Shown here one piece after another: positions 12,267 to 12,300 of a DNA stretch of 12,300 nt (its first letter is position 1; every line of letters begins with the position of its first letter). The notes below the pieces were generated by a model, which saw only the letters and a list, made by a program, of their open reading frames with translations, made no database searches and was not told the DNA's origin. A program made the translations under genes and the position numbers. The DNA is from Oscillospiraceae bacterium. Its GTDB lineage: Bacteria; Bacillota; Clostridia; Oscillospirales; Acutalibacteraceae. Where the stretch lies: positions 1-12,300 of the forward strand of contig CACWJV010000184.1 in assembly GCA_902761265.1 (NCBI GenBank). The letters run 5' to 3'.

Positions 12267-12300
12267 ATGAAAACAACAAGCAAGGAAATCCTTGCGAAGA
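12267..12300 (+). CDS. Start of an unknown protein (runs off the right edge)
   Basis: An ATG at 12267 lies eight bases after GGAGAGG and opens a frame beginning MKTTSKEILAK that reaches the window end. Only 11 codons are visible, so no family can be named. It is the only plausible plus-strand gene, divergent from the helicase. Confidence 0.5.
   Translation, partial: MKTTSKEILAK

Overview
This window looks like part of a moderately GC-rich Gram-positive genome, most likely class Clostridia and plausibly the gut Oscillospirales/Ruminococcaceae type. The reasons are strong AGGAGG ribosome sites, TTG starts, sigma-A promoters of the TTGACA/17/TATAAT kind, a MurA / YycJ-like hydrolase / RlmH group, and intergenic DNA full of heptanucleotide and small-hairpin repeats. 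The lineage is inferred from style and gene families, not proven. Almost every gene lies on the minus strand, so transcription runs right to left.

Right to left. At 12267 a plus-strand gene begins and leaves the window. Positions 11870-12260 are non-coding: a heptamer array, structured inverted repeats and a terminator-like hairpin. At 10290-11714 is a stand-alone D5/P4-type superfamily 3 helicase. It has a strong promoter, a LexA-type palindrome just upstream of the -35 box, a terminator-like hairpin in its leader, and a cluster of TGCAC-core repeats immediately after its stop. Positions 9722-10177 are intergenic dispersed hairpin repeats.

Positions 9721-4254 look like one transcription unit: tandem-SCP2-like protein B, a class III (glutamate-1-semialdehyde aminomutase-like) aminotransferase, about 600 bp of repeats, the two halves of a split transketolase, tandem-SCP2-like protein A, then a terminator. 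The two SCP2-like proteins are paralogues and bracket the enzymes. The combination suggests a small undescribed pathway that builds or breaks down an amino-sugar-like or alpha-hydroxy-ketone compound; its substrate cannot be read from the sequence.

Positions 3971-4244 hold a repeat-bounded segment with what looks like the antisense RNA half of a type I toxin-antitoxin locus whose toxin frame is gone. After that come murA (own extended -10 promoter), an intrinsic terminator, the YycJ/WalJ-like metallo-beta-lactamase-fold hydrolase, rlmH, a 261-bp repeat cassette, and the N-terminal half of an FGGY sugar kinase that runs off the left edge.

The most unusual theme is the intergenic DNA. Several unrelated sequences (AATTCGG, GGGCCRA, CACTATG, and GTGAAAT-type linkers) all repeat with a 7-base period, and some sit as inverted arrays at both ends of 260-290-bp cassettes. 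A near-identical cassette occurs twice in this window, once inside the main operon and once touching the rlmH stop codon.
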